Source of the DNA: Ulota crispa
Lineage: Eukaryota > Streptophyta > Bryopsida > Orthotrichales > Orthotrichaceae
Direction of reading: 5' to 3'
NCBI GenBank assembly: GCA_963920765.1
Contig: OY987248.1
Coordinates: forward strand, 12,434,539-12,498,538
DNA length: 64,000 nucleotides
Shown: piece after piece, positions 1 to 11,679 of the stretch
How the letters are laid out: each line of letters begins with the position of its first letter
Numbering within the stretch: position 1 is the first letter of the stretch
Program-made: the position numbers and the translations under genes
Notes under the pieces: generated by a model
Databases searched by the model: none
Told to the model about the DNA's origin: nothing
Seen by the model: only the letters and a program-made list of their open reading frames with translations

Positions 1-741
1 AACTCCACCAAACATCTAGTTTTCAGTGTGAAACATTTCACCAGACAAACAAAATCAATGATGACACAACAACTTCCCACCAAATGAAGGGGGACAAGAC
101 ACTAGACAAAGCGTTTTGTCCTCTAGGCCTTATATCTTCTTTAGCGTCACGGTGCAAGATAACCGGTTCTTGCCTAAAGCTTGCAAATGTAGCCCTCATT
201 AATCCCAGAATATTGGTTTAAAGATGGTAATCAAGCGTTGCACATGCAAGAGGATGTTGAAAAATTGCAACATATACCAACAAATACTATCCATACAACC
301 ATTCATGAACTAAGTTTTGGACAAAAAAAACAACCAATTATGTATCCTAATGAGGTTCTTGGCACATGTTCTTGCCCATGACCAATTTGACTTGACTCAA
401 CCCATCTTAGGGTGCCAACTTTGCATGGTCATGCATGTTGAATCACAACCAATAACTGGCTCCAGAAAACCCATTGCCTAATATTTTTTGGACATTTCAT
501 CAAGCATGTGCAAATCTAACAACAATTAAGGTTTTCTTAAGTAAATAGTATAAAGATATAACATACTTGGACCTTCTTGTGGCTCAGTATATTATTTCTC
601 AGGTCAAAAGTCTTGTTAGTTTCAAATTAAGTAGTCCATAAACCCACAAAAGGCAGCAAAACGACTGCAACTTTACATTCAAATAAGACCGACAATGAGC
701 GCAATACAAAAGACTGAAGAAAAGTGGATGAGCCTTTTTAC
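1..741. other. A/T-rich 3' flank of the COPI-associated-type gene; last exon unresolved
   Basis: The last exon recognised for the neighbouring minus-strand gene stops at 742 with a splice donor (GTAAAA), so at least one further short exon should lie here. Several possible acceptors exist on the minus strand, for example near 715 and 663, but none gives a convincing continuation of the charged C-terminal tail. No other gene, RNA or repeat is recognised. Confidence 0.4.
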
Positions 742-3700
742 CTCAAGATCCTTCTGAGCTTGTTGACGCCAGTTCTGCTTTTTTAAACGGTTACTTTTTA
801 TGCGTCCCAAACATAACAATCCCTGAAAACGAATCCTGGTTTTTCTTAGTAAGCTCAAATTTCAAGTCAAACCACTGCATGTACTGGAAAATCAACAACT
901 AGCAAGCTTGTCTGTCTCAAATAGACAAAACTGACGAACACAAGAAAATGAAGGGAAAGGAAATCAAACAAATCATCCTTTTTTTTCTCCATAATCCAAG
1001 AAGAGCAGGGCAGTTGACCCAACATGAAAATGAAATGGCACTCACAGCTACAATATACAGAATTCCACAGGCAAAAAGCCACCAGCTGGCAATTTCGTGA
1101 AGCAAACCCTCAGCTGAAGTCTCTCCACTTGCTCTCTTCAACACCCTTGTCAGCACTGCAACACTGAAAACCCATTGAATTGTGTCAGATACTCTAAACT
1201 GCAATAGCACAAAAGCTTAAAATGAGTTTCATACTTTTAAAATGAAAAGCGAGGATCCATCCACCTGCCCCATTAAAAGAGCCTAAAACAAAGTTAACTC
1301 ATTTGTACAAGTAAACAAACTCTTGAAGAAGAAATGGGGACAAAATGATGGTCATCCAAGGATATGTACCCACAAGAAGTTGTGGTAGTAGTTAAAGGAT
1401 TTGGTACAGGAGAAGTATATTTGGAAAAACGGTTTGTCTAGCTATTAATGGAGGAGGCTTACTTAGTTTATCATGTGAAACTTAGTGGCGTTGTTAGTAG
1501 CACTTTATGCACCTTTGGAGGTAAAAGCTTCATTAAAGAACAAGTAGAGTAGAATTGAGTTCTTCAGGTTTTGTTCAAAGTGTAGATCTTCAGATTGTTC
1601 TTACTCAACTCTAGACTTAAGGACACACCACTTTCATCCTCCAAAAAAATCGTCATTCTAAAAAGTATCCAAAAACATTTATCTCAATATGCTTTGTTTG
1701 CCATTTTCTATTTCTTTTAATATATATTCATGAAACTTCAAAAAATAAAGGACAGGAAAGGGTTGATTTTAGCCATAATCCTCAAAAATAGTATTCTCAC
1801 TCTATAAGATTCTCATAGGCTTCCTTTCACCACACACCCAACACCACTTATTCTACCTCAACCTCCTACAATGGAAGAAAGAGAAAATTTGATCTAAAAC
1901 ATTTTGCTCAACTCTTCTCCAGAGCAAGCAAAAAATTATTCAATTTGTTAAAAAAACCCACTGCTCTAATCCTATCACGAAATGCTTTTGAGCAATTTCT
2001 TACACAACTTCACAACATTTGTTTTTAACAGGAATCAAATCCAAAAGTTTTTCTATGCCAAATTCAATAAAATTATACTTAACTCCTAATCTCAAGATTG
2101 CGTACTCGTTATATGTAATTAAAGATTTGCCTTATAATACTAGATCCATAATGTTACAACCTCTCACGGCCATTGGAGTTGATAGTACTGGTACAAAGAG
2201 GAAATTAATATGAGCAACCAAAATCCAAACAGATGAAAAGTTTCAGCACTTACAGAACCTGAACAAGACCGCGACCAACCCAATAATCCAATATCTGCAC
2301 ACGCAACAAAAAAATTAGAAAAAAAAATCAAAACAAACCAAGAAAAGAAAACTAAAATATACCTAGTTTTCCTTCGCAGCCATAATTTTCCATATCTACA
2401 CAATCGAATTCCCAAAAAACTAACAGAAAAATTTCCAAAAAAGTAAAAAAATGTTCAGAAGGGGAAAACAGGTAAATAAACAAAAAAACAAAGCCAAAGG
2501 AAGACACAAAATACACACCCTCCACCATCTGAAGAGCAACGGCCACTCAGTTTCAGCCAGAATAACTAAAATCGCAATAGCCACCGTGTAACCGCGCAAG
2601 ATGCCCACAAAAACCTGCAACATGGGACAATTGAGAGCTGAGGTTAACCTCTACAAACTTTCAAGAAAAACCTATGATTAATTGTTATAGAATGACCATT
2701 TCAATCAAACATACTAGAGGGTTTCAAAATGTTTTACAAAACAAGCGTGATCTAGCATAGATTTTGTTGTAGACGTAAAATTTCACAAACAAAGTTGTTA
2801 ATATTCTGGACCTTCAGGTAATATAATTATCTATGTTTAGGGTTTCTCACTTTGACATGTCCATAGGTATTATTGACAAACAAATAACTCCCTTTCATTC
2901 GCTTACCGTAAATGAAAGAATGTAAGTAAAAAAGTCATGTTCTTAAGGCCAAGTTATCAAGCTATTATATAATTTTCATAAGCAGTAAGATTTCCTTCTA
3001 AAATTCAATCATACTACTAAAATCACAGTGACCTCTGTAATGTCACATCTGTAATGTCACATCTGTAATGTCACATCTTCAGTTTTCTGTGATACTATAG
3101 AAAATGACGAGATAGCCATTGAAGTTGAGGCAATATTACAGAGGGTGCATCGAGTGATATTAAAGAGGTCAAAGTTTTTAGACTACAAGGGAGCTGTGTC
3201 AATTTGGACATTTCTAGTCAATTAGGACTACTTGATTTGCACATATTTATGTCAATTTGGACATTTGTTTGTCAATTTTTTGTCAATTTGGATGTTTTAC
3301 TCAATTTGGACATGTTGATTTGGACACTATTTTCGTGTAGATTAATTATTGCTAAACACTTCATTGCTTTTTAAAGTTTTAGTGATTTTGAGGAGCTTTG
3401 GACTTTCATGACTTCCCTCTTCTATTGCTATTATCAAATGATTTGAAGCATTTGTTCCATTGAAGAAATGCTTTTGGAATTTCACAATTCTAATGGTGAA
3501 TGCGTAGCATAGCAAGCGCCAACCGCTAAGGTAGGGTGCTCTAAAAGCAACCCTCTCTAATAAACCATCCTGAAGTGGTTCTTGAATGAACCCTTTCAAG
3601 TCATAGAAGAAAAAGTGTATTTTATTATAAGAGCCAATCATACTTCTTGATTTCATTCATCTCTTCACAACTTGCAAGGAAACGCTTTATGGGTGACCTA

Positions 3701-5077
3701 GAGTCACAAATAGGTGTCTAGTACAAAAAACTTTGAAAATTCATCAACAATTCAACAATGCTTCAAAAAATATGAAAAAAATTGTGTTACATTTAGCATC
3801 CATTTCTCTTTGCCTAAAAATTAAACAAAAAATCCTCTTGTCTTGAAAAGCCCATGAAAAAGCAGACCAGCCCTTATACTGACAGTTTTAGAACATACTA
3901 CCTTATAAACTAGTTTTACAAGGGTCTAAGGTATGTACACTAATAAGCATCAAACTAGGGTTTTGAACATGATGAGTACCAATAAACAGCTAGCAAATTA
4001 TAGGATCCTATTAGGAACAAAAATAATGAGTTTGCACTTTTGAATGTATTATTTGGACACTGTGAGAATAAGTTGTGAATTTTTAAAGAGCAAACTGCCA
4101 TTGCACCCATAGCCACTATTAAAATTTCATGTTCACCTGTTGTAAATCCTTGTCATTACATCTATTCACTTTCACAGATTTTCCAAGGTTTCAAAGGTGA
4201 CAATTACGAGGACAATGGTGCTTATGGGTGTACATACACCAAATAGTGCATTTAGGTTGCCTCAACAATTAGGTTACCTTACCTTGAAAAGTTACCTCAT
4301 GACCCACCACTTGCCCACTTAGAAATGCATGCAACTCTTTATATTTAGATTTCACTTGATTTGCAACTTGGATATTGCTAGTTTGTCTTCCTACAGCTTT
4401 GTAGTACTTGTCAAGTTTTTTAACCTGAAAATTACTCTAGCAGCAGTAAGTATTTAAATAATGTGGAATGTCGAGAAATTAGTATGGGGCAACCTAAATG
4501 CACTATTTGGTGAGAGATCAGCAAAGAACCATGGCATGTATCATTCCAAGACGAAGAAGACAAAATTGAACAAGACACAACCCTCATAAAGTCACAAAAT
4601 CACAAAATCTCGTAGTCTTTGAGGAGGGGTTTGATACTTCCACTAAACCCTAAATTCAAAACAGAGAAGGAAATGAGAAGAAAGGAAGGGAGGGCATCGT
4701 ACACTGACGCGGTAGTCGTAGCCGCGGTAGTCGTACGAGCGGAAGAGAGAAATGGCGTTCACCACGAGGCACAACAGAGCGCCCACGGCCGTCACGATGC
4801 TGAGCACGCGGCACACGTACAGCAACGGATCGCGCTCCGGCAGAGGCGCTCTCTCCAACACCGGCGGGGGCTGCTGCTGCGGCTGCTCCTCGATGTACTC
4901 CTGCTCCGGGGGATCCTGCAACAAGGGCGCTTCTAAATCAGGCGTCGTCGAAGAAGAAGCTGGCGCTGGCTCTGGCTCTGGCTCTGCGGTTTCCAGAGCT
5001 TCTTCGGGCGGGCTCGCTTGCGCTTTGGTCGCTTGGCGTTCCCGCAGGTCCTCGAAGAAATCTGTCGAATCCCCCAT
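742..5077 (-). CDS. COPI-associated-type Golgi membrane protein (3' end incomplete)
   Basis: Multi-exon minus-strand gene. Exons: 5077-4709, 2614-2519, 2294-2254, 1163-1046 and 822-742. All junctions are in phase and have GT donors and AG acceptors; together they give about 235 residues. Residues 1-85 are acidic and Pro/Gln-rich, probably cytosolic. Membrane segments follow at about 86-112 and 124-145, a third hydrophobic stretch at 156-178 and a fourth at 195-217, then a basic Gln-rich tail. The motifs LRGYTVAIAILVILAETEW and ILDYWVGRGLVQV match what I recall of the COPI_assoc family (Pfam PF08507; TVP15-like proteins), which sits in Golgi membranes and interacts with the COPI coat. The start is the ATG before the acidic region. 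Intron 1 (2615-4708) is about 2.1 kb and holds three dispersed repeats. The exon 5 donor shows that the tail continues, but I could not place the last exon. Family assignment is from motif memory; the exact role is inferred. Confidence 0.72.
3010..3078. repeat. Triplicated 15-bp unit (CTGTAATGTCACATC)
   Basis: The unit occurs three times in direct tandem (3034-3077) after a stretch reading ACTACTAAAATCACAGTGACC. The same start, followed by degenerate units, recurs at 62763-62935 and, in the other orientation, at 16196-16280. This is therefore a dispersed element with internal satellite-like repeats. It lies in intron 1 of the COPI-associated-type gene. Confidence 0.6.
3340..3905. repeat. Dispersed repeat, family C (copy 1)
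   Basis: About 500 bp that recurs inverted at 8525-8920. Shared landmarks are a tract reading GCCCATGAAAAAGCAGACC, a run reading GGATGCTAAATGTAAC-like and the sequence AACATACTACCTTA. It has no convincing coding potential. This copy lies in the first intron of the COPI-associated-type gene. Confidence 0.6.
3920..4233. repeat. Inverted-terminus element, family D (degenerate copy)
   Basis: About 300 bp related to 60631-60928 and 11680-11972. They share GTTTTGAACATGATGA, GAATAAGTTGTGAATTTTTA and TTTCATGTTCAC in the same order. The ends in this copy are degenerate (right end reads CTTATGGGTGT). It directly abuts a family E element. Confidence 0.55.
4236..4512. mobile_element. MITE-like element, family E
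   Basis: About 280 bp with inverted termini of about 26 bp. The left end begins ACACCAAATAGTGCATTTAG and continues GTTGCC; the right end is its inverse. The same family is found at 11258-11560 and 25056-25342. No transposase is encoded. It lies in intron 1 of the COPI-associated-type gene, about 200 bp from exon 1. Confidence 0.65.
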
Positions 5078-6767
5078 CGTTACAAAATTGCTACGGATCG
5101 TGCTGTGAATTGTCAGGAATTGTCAAGAATTGGTGTGGATTGGTGCGGATTGGTGAGAATTGTGCGAGGTTGCATGCATCCCTGAATCGGAGCTCGTGTG
5201 GCAGCAATCCAGAGTCCAGGCCCTCGCTTGCTCCCTCGAAAGCTCCATGGAATCGGGAGCGTCTCTCGGAAAAGCATGGACGACGCCGGAAAAGCTTGAA
5301 AGTTGAAAGATGCTCGGGGCAAGGCGTGACGTGAGGTGCTTACAAGTGTCCATGTCGGCAGCCATTACTTTAACTTTATGAGTTTTAACTTTTAACTTTT
5401 AACTTTCAACTTTATGACACTAAACTTTGGTGTGTGCAACATGAACATTAATCGTCAACTGAATGTGAATTAGAATGAGTGATGTACATGGTACATTAGT
5501 AAGAAATTGAGCCCTTCAAGGAGGTGCAAGTTTGGTTGTTTCTAATGCTGAAACAAGCCCTTGTTGGTAGTTAGAAAAGATTATTATTATTTTTAATCAT
5601 ATCATATGACGTGGTTGAACTTCAATCAAGTCAGCCTACCCATGTGGAAGTGTTCCCATGTTTTGAGGGAATGGGCCCAAAATTCCCATGGTTTTGGAGA
5701 AGGGGCCCCTTTTTGGGCCCAAATCCCTTGTAATAGGACTAATAACGCTATGGTTACCATAATACTATATTTTGTTATTGGTGTAGTTGATGACATTTGT
5801 CATTCTAAAATGGATTCCTTTTTGAAAGAGTTTACAAAATAAAAGAAACACAAAATCGCAAAGTAATTATATATACGGCACACATAGTTACTACAATTAG
5901 GGGCACAACCAAGGTTTTTTTTTTTTTTTCTGGCAAAAATTTGCTTAAATCTTACCTCAAATTGTCACTAGCAAAAATGGTGGAAAAATGGATGGAACCA
6001 CCAAATCCCTCCCCAAGCTAACATCAAGTTTGTTGTATTTTGGATGAAGTTTACTAGTATTAGTATAGTTCATAAATAAACTTGCACATGTTGACAGTTC
6101 TATCCAATTTTGTCCATTTTTTCCTTACCTGCTTGCATTGTTAGGTGCTGGTCACTCCACCTTTGTAATATGGAAAAAAACCTTAGGCACAACTGCAATA
6201 TTCCTAGTATTCATTGTTTGTTGTTTGTTCATGACCTAGCTTAGTGATATTCAACACTCATCAGCTTGTTTATAGATGGTAATTATTTGTTGCTCATTGC
6301 TCAAAATTTGGAACTCCTAAAGATCTCTTCACAAACAACACCAATTACATGTGTGAATGTTGTTGTGTCTCTTCTTGTAGCATTGTCCACATTGTATCTA
6401 ATTGTTGATGGTGTTTTTTTTCAAAAGATTAAAAATGAAAAAAATAAAAATAAAAATAAATTGGTTGCCAACTTGCTACACAATATGGCATGAACAATAT
6501 CAAAGTTGTGTCCCTATTTGTGATTATTTTGTAATGTTGTGTCTTAATTACTATGCATTTATTTATTGCAATTTTTGTTTTTATCGTTTTAGTGCAATAA
6601 TTTTGGTTTTATTTTTGTAAGTGATAGGACTTTTGTTTATGTATATACAATATGTCATCCAATATTTTACATGTTTCATATGGATTTATGGATTAAGTAT
6701 GCAAGCAACTTCATTATTTATTCAAGTTCAGAACTTGATGATTTAAAAAAATTGAAAATGAACTCTC
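5078..6767. other. Intergenic: 5' flank of the COPI-type gene and gene-less A/T-rich DNA
   Basis: From 5078 to about 5370 the DNA is G/C-richer and repeats a GAATTGTNNGAATTG-like word; this is the likely promoter and 5' leader of the minus-strand gene. The rest is A/T-rich with homopolymer runs (for example T runs near 5915). I see no gene. Confidence 0.5.
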
Positions 6768-6992
6768 TTAACCCTTAAACAACCATAGGGCATAGTATAT
6801 ACGATTACCTATAATAGTCATTTGCTACCAATAAATTTTTTAATTTGAGATCTCAAGTAGCTCACTAGAATTGCATTGATCTATTCTCCAACTTCTTTGT
6901 TGGACTCAAATGTAGTAGAGGTGTGGATTCATTCCAAATACAAGAAAAATACCCCGTATTGTATTGGTCGCAAAGGGCCTTTCGGTTGTTTA
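6768..6992. mobile_element. TTAA-bounded piggyBac-like MITE (copy 1, subfamily 1)
   Basis: A 225-bp element bounded by TTAA, with left end TTAACCCTTAAACAACC. Related copies are at 38214-38406 (same orientation) and 11974-12200 and 48003-48244 (opposite orientation). Shared landmarks are CAAATACAAGAAAAATA, GATCTCAAGTAG and CATAGGGCATAG. It encodes no protein. The piggyBac assignment rests on the TTAA targets and CCC-starting termini and is inferred. Confidence 0.65.
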
Positions 6993-7070
6993 ACCCTACA
7001 CCATCCAAGGGAACAGAATACGTCCCCATCTGCGACTGTTTTCAGAAACCTTGGGCGGTGTAAGGGTTAA
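6989..7070. mobile_element. 82-bp TTAA-bounded inverted-repeat element
   Basis: The left end reads TTAACCCTACACCATCCAAG and the right end inverts to TTAACCCTTACACCGCCCAA, so about 20 bp of each end are inverted copies separated by only ~40 bp. It shares its left TTAA with the element ending at 6992 and its right TTAA with the element starting at 7067. Confidence 0.65.
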
Positions 7071-7707
7071 CCCCTAAATGCCAAGGCACCCAATTTGGGT
7101 GTTTGCAAAACTTGGAGGACAAATAAAATCTTATCAAATCACTATTTTTGGTATTTTTTTTGAACGCAAGTTTGTTTTGAAGTCTACTTTCAATATCAAA
7201 AATCTGATTTTGAAAATGAATGTTCATGATTTTTCTCTTCAAGATTTTGTATAAGGGTGCCTGCTGCAATCTTGAGTTTTCTAGTGTTGGAAGATCTTGA
7301 AGATGAGCCTCAAATACACTAGAGCTTGGAGAAAAATCCGCATTAGAAATCCATTTAAAAAAAATATAGGAGTAGATTTTGAAAGTCGTAAATCAGTTGA
7401 GGTTAAACATGTAATAACCTTGAACCTCATATTTTTTTGATAACCAACATTTTAAATTTGACATGTGAAATGAGGATTAGAAAACTTCTAGTCACTGTTG
7501 TAATTTTAACACCCTCATGTTCAAACGTTAAACCATAAGTGATGTTGTTGTGTTTTCTTTTTCCATGTAATCTTCAACACATCAAGTTTAAATTTGTGCG
7601 GATACAGTTTTAAAAAACTTAATGAGATTTATGAAAAGGTTGGTTGATTGTTCAATTTCCTGAAAATGCCAAGAAGTTCAGGAAGGCCTTGGGCATTTAG
7701 GGGTTAA
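7067..7707. mobile_element. 641-bp TTAA-bounded element with 22-bp inverted termini
   Basis: The left end reads TTAACCCCTAAATGCCAAGG; the right end inverts to TTAACCCCTAAATGCCCAAG. Both ends carry TTAA and the left one is shared with the preceding element. The A/T-rich interior has no coding capacity. It ends about 85 bp before the telo-box of the L11 gene, so it may contribute to that promoter. Confidence 0.7.
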
Positions 7708-7790
7708 ACTCGCAAGGCTACTGTACATTAGTTTGTACCTCACTTTATTATTCATCGTTGGTGTGATTGTGCCCTCATGGGTTAAACCCC

Positions 7791-7799
7791 AAACCCTAA
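7791..7799 (+). promoter_or_regulatory. Telo-box (AAACCCTAA) upstream of mitochondrial L11
   Basis: AAACCCTAA lies about 150 bp before the start codon. Telo-boxes are known in plant promoters of ribosomal-protein and other translation genes. A GA repeat follows at about 7849-7865 in the presumed 5' leader. The regulatory role is inferred. Confidence 0.4.
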
Positions 7800-7948
7800 A
7801 ACCCTGATACAGCTTTCCGAGGGAATGTCGAGTTTTTCGAAAGCATCGTGAGAGAGAGAGAGAGTTAGGGTGCGATGCGGAGATTGATGGCTTGATCGGA
7901 AGGCCGGTAGAGGGAGAGTTGCAGCAACATTGCAACGAGATTGCAGCG

Positions 7949-8395
7949 ATGGCAGCGAAGCAGGTGTCGGCGATCATCCGGCTGGTGGTGAACGCGGGGC
8001 AAGCGAAGCCGGCGCCACCCGTGGGACCAGCGTTAGGGCAGCACCGACTGAATCTGATGGCATTCTGCAAGGATTTCAACGCGCGAACGCAGAGCATCAA
8101 GTCCGACGTGCCGATGTCCGTGATGGTGACAGCGTACAAGGACAACTCCTTCGACTTCGTCGTGAAGTCACCTTCGACGTCGTATTTCTTGAAGAAGGCC
8201 GCGGGGTTACAGTCGGGCGGGGGCAACCCGGGCCACAAGGTCGCCGGGTTTGTCACGCCGAAGCACATCTTCGAAATCGCCAAGATCAAGCAGGCTGATC
8301 CTGATTGCCAGTACATGCCCTTGGAGTCGATTTGTAAGTCTATCATGGGCACTGCTCGCTCCATGGGTATTGAAGTCAGAGGGGTGCTCCCGTGA
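7949..8395 (+). CDS. MRPL11: Mitochondrial large-subunit ribosomal protein L11 (uL11m)
   Basis: A single uninterrupted frame of 148 residues. uL11 binds the GTPase-centre region of large-subunit rRNA with the stalk and assists factor-dependent translation. The N-terminal half carries the L11 signature (NAGQAKPAPPVGPALGQ, then LNLMAFCKDFNART). The C-terminal half carries the helical RNA-binding domain (KHIFEIAKIKQ, then MPLESICKSIMGTARSMGI). The phrase CQYMPLESICKSI is the form I recall from plant mitochondrial L11 rather than cytosolic or chloroplast versions. I chose the ATG at 7949 because it aligns with the usual short N terminus; the frame is open further upstream but without a better ATG. 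There is no obvious long presequence, as in other plant uL11m. The gene is G/C-rich against very A/T-rich flanks. Confidence 0.93.
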   Translation: MAAKQVSAIIRLVVNAGQAKPAPPVGPALGQHRLNLMAFCKDFNARTQSIKSDVPMSVMVTAYKDNSFDFVVKSPSTSYFLKKAAGLQSGGGNPGHKVAGFVTPKHIFEIAKIKQADPDCQYMPLESICKSIMGTARSMGIEVRGVLP

Positions 8396-8524
8396 GTTTG
8401 CCCTAATCTTGGAAGAAAAAGCTTGTCTTTTAGGGCTCTAAACCCTAAAACGGTCTCTCGGTTTTGAAACGACATATGCCGCAGCACCCGAGGCTCCCAG
8501 TTATAGACAAACGGCAATCTTCTG
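8396..8524 (+). other. Presumed 3' untranslated region of MRPL11
   Basis: Short region between the L11 stop codon and the start of a dispersed repeat. It contains an AAACCCTAAAA interstitial telomere-like word. No polyadenylation site can be fixed from sequence alone. Confidence 0.35.
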
Positions 8525-8920
8525 TCAAGCCTGTAAGGTAGTATGTTTTCATGGGCTTTTCAATCGACTGTCAAGCTAAAACCGTAACTTTTAAGGGTTG
8601 GTCTGCTTTTTCATGGGCTTTTCAAGACGGGAAGATTTTTTGTTTAATTTTTAGACAAAGAGAACTGGATGCTAAATGTATCACAAATTTTTTCATGTTT
8701 TTTGAAGCATTATTGAATTGTTGATGAATTTTCAAAGTTTCTTGTAGTAGGCACCTTTTTATGACTCTAGGTCTCCCATAAACAGTCTCTGTGTAACTTG
8801 TGAAGAGATGGGTGAAACCAAGGAGTATGATTGACTCTTGCAATAGAATACACCTTTTCTTTGATGAATTAAAGGGTCCATGCAAGGACCACTTCATATC
8901 CATTCCTGAGCTAACTACCT
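8525..8920. repeat. Dispersed repeat, family C (copy 2, inverted)
   Basis: An inverted relative of 3340-3905. It carries GGTCTGCTTTTTCATGGGC and TAGACAAAGAGAACTGGATG, which mirror the other copy. It has no coding potential and lies just downstream of MRPL11. Confidence 0.6.
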
Positions 8921-11257
8921 ATGTGGCGCTTTATGTGAGAGGGTCGCGATTAGAGCATGCTACCTTAGATTGTGATGAGCGCCCTGTTGCTGCTTTTGCT
9001 TGCTGCAGTCACAGTCCCATTTGCGCCCAATTCTCTGCCAAACTCTCAACATAGGAGTCTGCTTGTTTGGATTCGTTCTTCTGTGGCTGAAACCCTAAAC
9101 CTTAAACCTTAAACCTTACTTATCCTAAACCCTAATTACATGAATACGACCTTGACATGTATGACAGTGATGAAAGCTTGCTCTACTTCCGTAGTTACGG
9201 TAGACAGCAGATCTCCATGGAGATAGAATGAGGTCCCTAATAGTTTTAGAGTTTTGTAGTTTTTTTCAGGAATCCTAATGTGATGGGGGTGGTGGGACTA
9301 GGCCTAGATTTATGTACCTCCAACTTCAATATTCAGTCTATCCTGAGCTTCCTTGTAGTACCAGTTTGCAGGGCGAAGTGAATGAGTATATTTCCTCAAA
9401 TTGCAGCAGTGTATGGGCTTTATTGCTTTTGTCTGTGTCGTTGCAAGTCTAGCTGGAGTGATTTCATTTAGTCTAGTGATCTCAAATGTGATTTTTGTAA
9501 TTAAGTCAATTGGCTATAAGCACTGTTAAATGTGTTCAAAATTAAACTTCGAACTATGTTATTTGTTTTGTTGTTTTGTGGTAATAAGAAAAAATTGTTA
9601 GAATGTTTGCTGACTCTAGATACATTTGTGATCATTGATCTTGACTTTGATGGAGTACAGCCGATTTGGTTCAGTTATTTGTAGCGGGCGTGTGTTTCGA
9701 GTCTTCGCCAGTGACCTGGAGATTTATGGACTTTTATTAAACTTTTTCAGAATGGGCTTGAAGTCTTGCTGGTCACGCCAACTAGGCCGGCAGCAATTCA
9801 GCTCCGCTTATCCCAATCCATTTCACTGAAATAATTTAATGTTCACTCAATATGAACATTGCCTAATTGCTGACACCTAAAAAATGAACATGACAATACT
9901 GAAGGCATGAGAAACTATGGAAAGGTGCTGTTGAATAAGTGTCATTTTGGGAATTCATCGGTTTGTAATCATTGTATTTTCTAAAACATCTGGTGTGCTT
10001 AATTTATGAATAATTTGGTCGATTAGAGCAAACCTCTATGTTGGTCTGGAATTACAAAATCAGAAACAACAAACAAGTTTACATTCTAAAATTGTATGTT
10101 GTTTTGAGTTCTCTAATTCTGAGGTTAACATGGAAGTTTGCTTACTGGTGGTTTACACATACGCCTTCATTCAAATTTTAATTATGTTTTGCGTAATTGC
10201 TTGCAATCTATGGTGCTTGTGGGTGCTCATACCTTAGTTGACACGAGACTTCATCTTCAACCAGTCTTACCAAGAGCTCCTTCAATGGTACCTCAACTAG
10301 ATTGTTCACAGAATCTAAGCACTTCCCCTCATGCTCTTCATTGGAGGTTTTGTTACGTCTTTTGAAAACATCATTATGGGGAAAAAAATACTTTCTTATT
10401 ACCAACTTTCCATCTTGTTACCCACCTTCCATCCACGGTTTGTATGAAGCGGTTGCTACAAAATTATGTTCCAAAATCTTTGCCAAAGTTTTGGTTTGTA
10501 CCACAAACAAACAATTTTGTGGAAATCTATCGTTCATTCGTAGGTTGGATCATTCGTAGGGTGGATCATTCTTCGGAACTAGGATTTCAAGAAGCATTAA
10601 CTTACACAAACTTTTGTATGTAATCAAGGATCACAAGTTATTCATCTATTTCTCCAAACTCTGCTCATCCATTTTCTTTCCTTGAAGTGGTTTTACCTTG
10701 CGTCATATTCAACTCATTGACCATTATGGGAAAAAAAACAAAAAAAACAAAAACATCTTTGCTGAGATTTGCTCTCAACTAATTAATTAAGGGTCATGCT
10801 CCCATTGTTGACCATTACCATATACTTTCATGCAATTAGAGGTCAACGAATTTAGTTGTGAGCATTGAGTAGATAGATCCAAAAACAAAATAAAATGAGC
10901 CAAAAGGAAAGGTAAAAAATCCAGCTGAAATTTGAATCAATTGGATAAAAATTAACTAGATTTTTGAAAAAATGGAAAAAAACCTAAAAATGTGTCCTAT
11001 GCGGGGCAACTTGCACTATGTCCGAAGTCTCATCTTTGTAAGTTCCATCACAATGCCAAAATCCAACTTTGTTAGGTTATTGAGGGAAAAAGGAGTGCTA
11101 AATAAAGCCATGATTATTTTATGCAAAAATATGGGTGGGTTTTGCATTGGAAGTTGGGCAATCGACCCAAACCTTAAGTGAAATCCCACCTCCTTTGGCA
11201 CCAAAATTTTCAAAAAATATTGCCATGTAAGCAATTGGGACGTGGGACTTGGAATGT
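8921..11257. other. Intergenic A/T-rich DNA with an interstitial telomere-like patch
   Basis: At about 9090-9135 there is a short run of CCTTAAACCTTAAACC and CCTAAACCCTAA words, an interstitial telomere-like patch rather than a telomere. The rest is A/T-rich and contains only short chance frames. No gene is recognised. Confidence 0.5.
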
Positions 11258-11560
11258 ACATTGAATATTGCGTTTAGATTGCCCCACATTAATTTCTTGA
11301 CATTTTACACTATGTAAATATTTATTGCTGTTACAATAACTTCCATCAATAATTACTATAAGAAATAAATTTTAAAGGGCCTAGCAACAACAACAAAGCT
11401 ATTGGAAAACAAAATAGTGGTTTCCAAGTCGCAAAACATGTGAAATCCACATATCTAGAGAGTTGCATGCACCTCCAAGTGATCAAGTGATGAGTCATAC
11501 GGTAACTTTCTAGAGTAAAGCACCTAATAATCAAGGCAACCTCAATGCAATATTCAGTGT
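11258..11560. mobile_element. MITE-like element, family E
   Basis: About 300 bp. The left end reads ACATTGAATATTGCGTTTAG and the right end (GGCAACCTCAATGCAATATT, then CAGTGT) is its inverse. It is related to 4236-4512 and 25056-25342 and has no coding capacity. Confidence 0.65.
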
Positions 11561-11679
11561 AACTTAGTGTGAAGTGCCAAGTCTCAACTTTTGACTCTTT
11601 ACCAATCAGATTTTTAGATGACTTGGGATGTGGGAATTTTGTGTGAACCGCCCCTAAGTATATAGGCAATATCTAGTGC

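Noticed and set aside
7678..8517. 279-residue minus-strand frame, the longest continuous frame in the window
   Set aside because: It lies fully antisense to the clearly recognisable mitochondrial L11 gene and shows no motif of its own; it is a shadow of the G/C-rich coding strand.
9090..9135. Telomere array
   Set aside because: Only a few degenerate CCCTAAA/CCTTAAA words; such interstitial patches are common in plant genomes.
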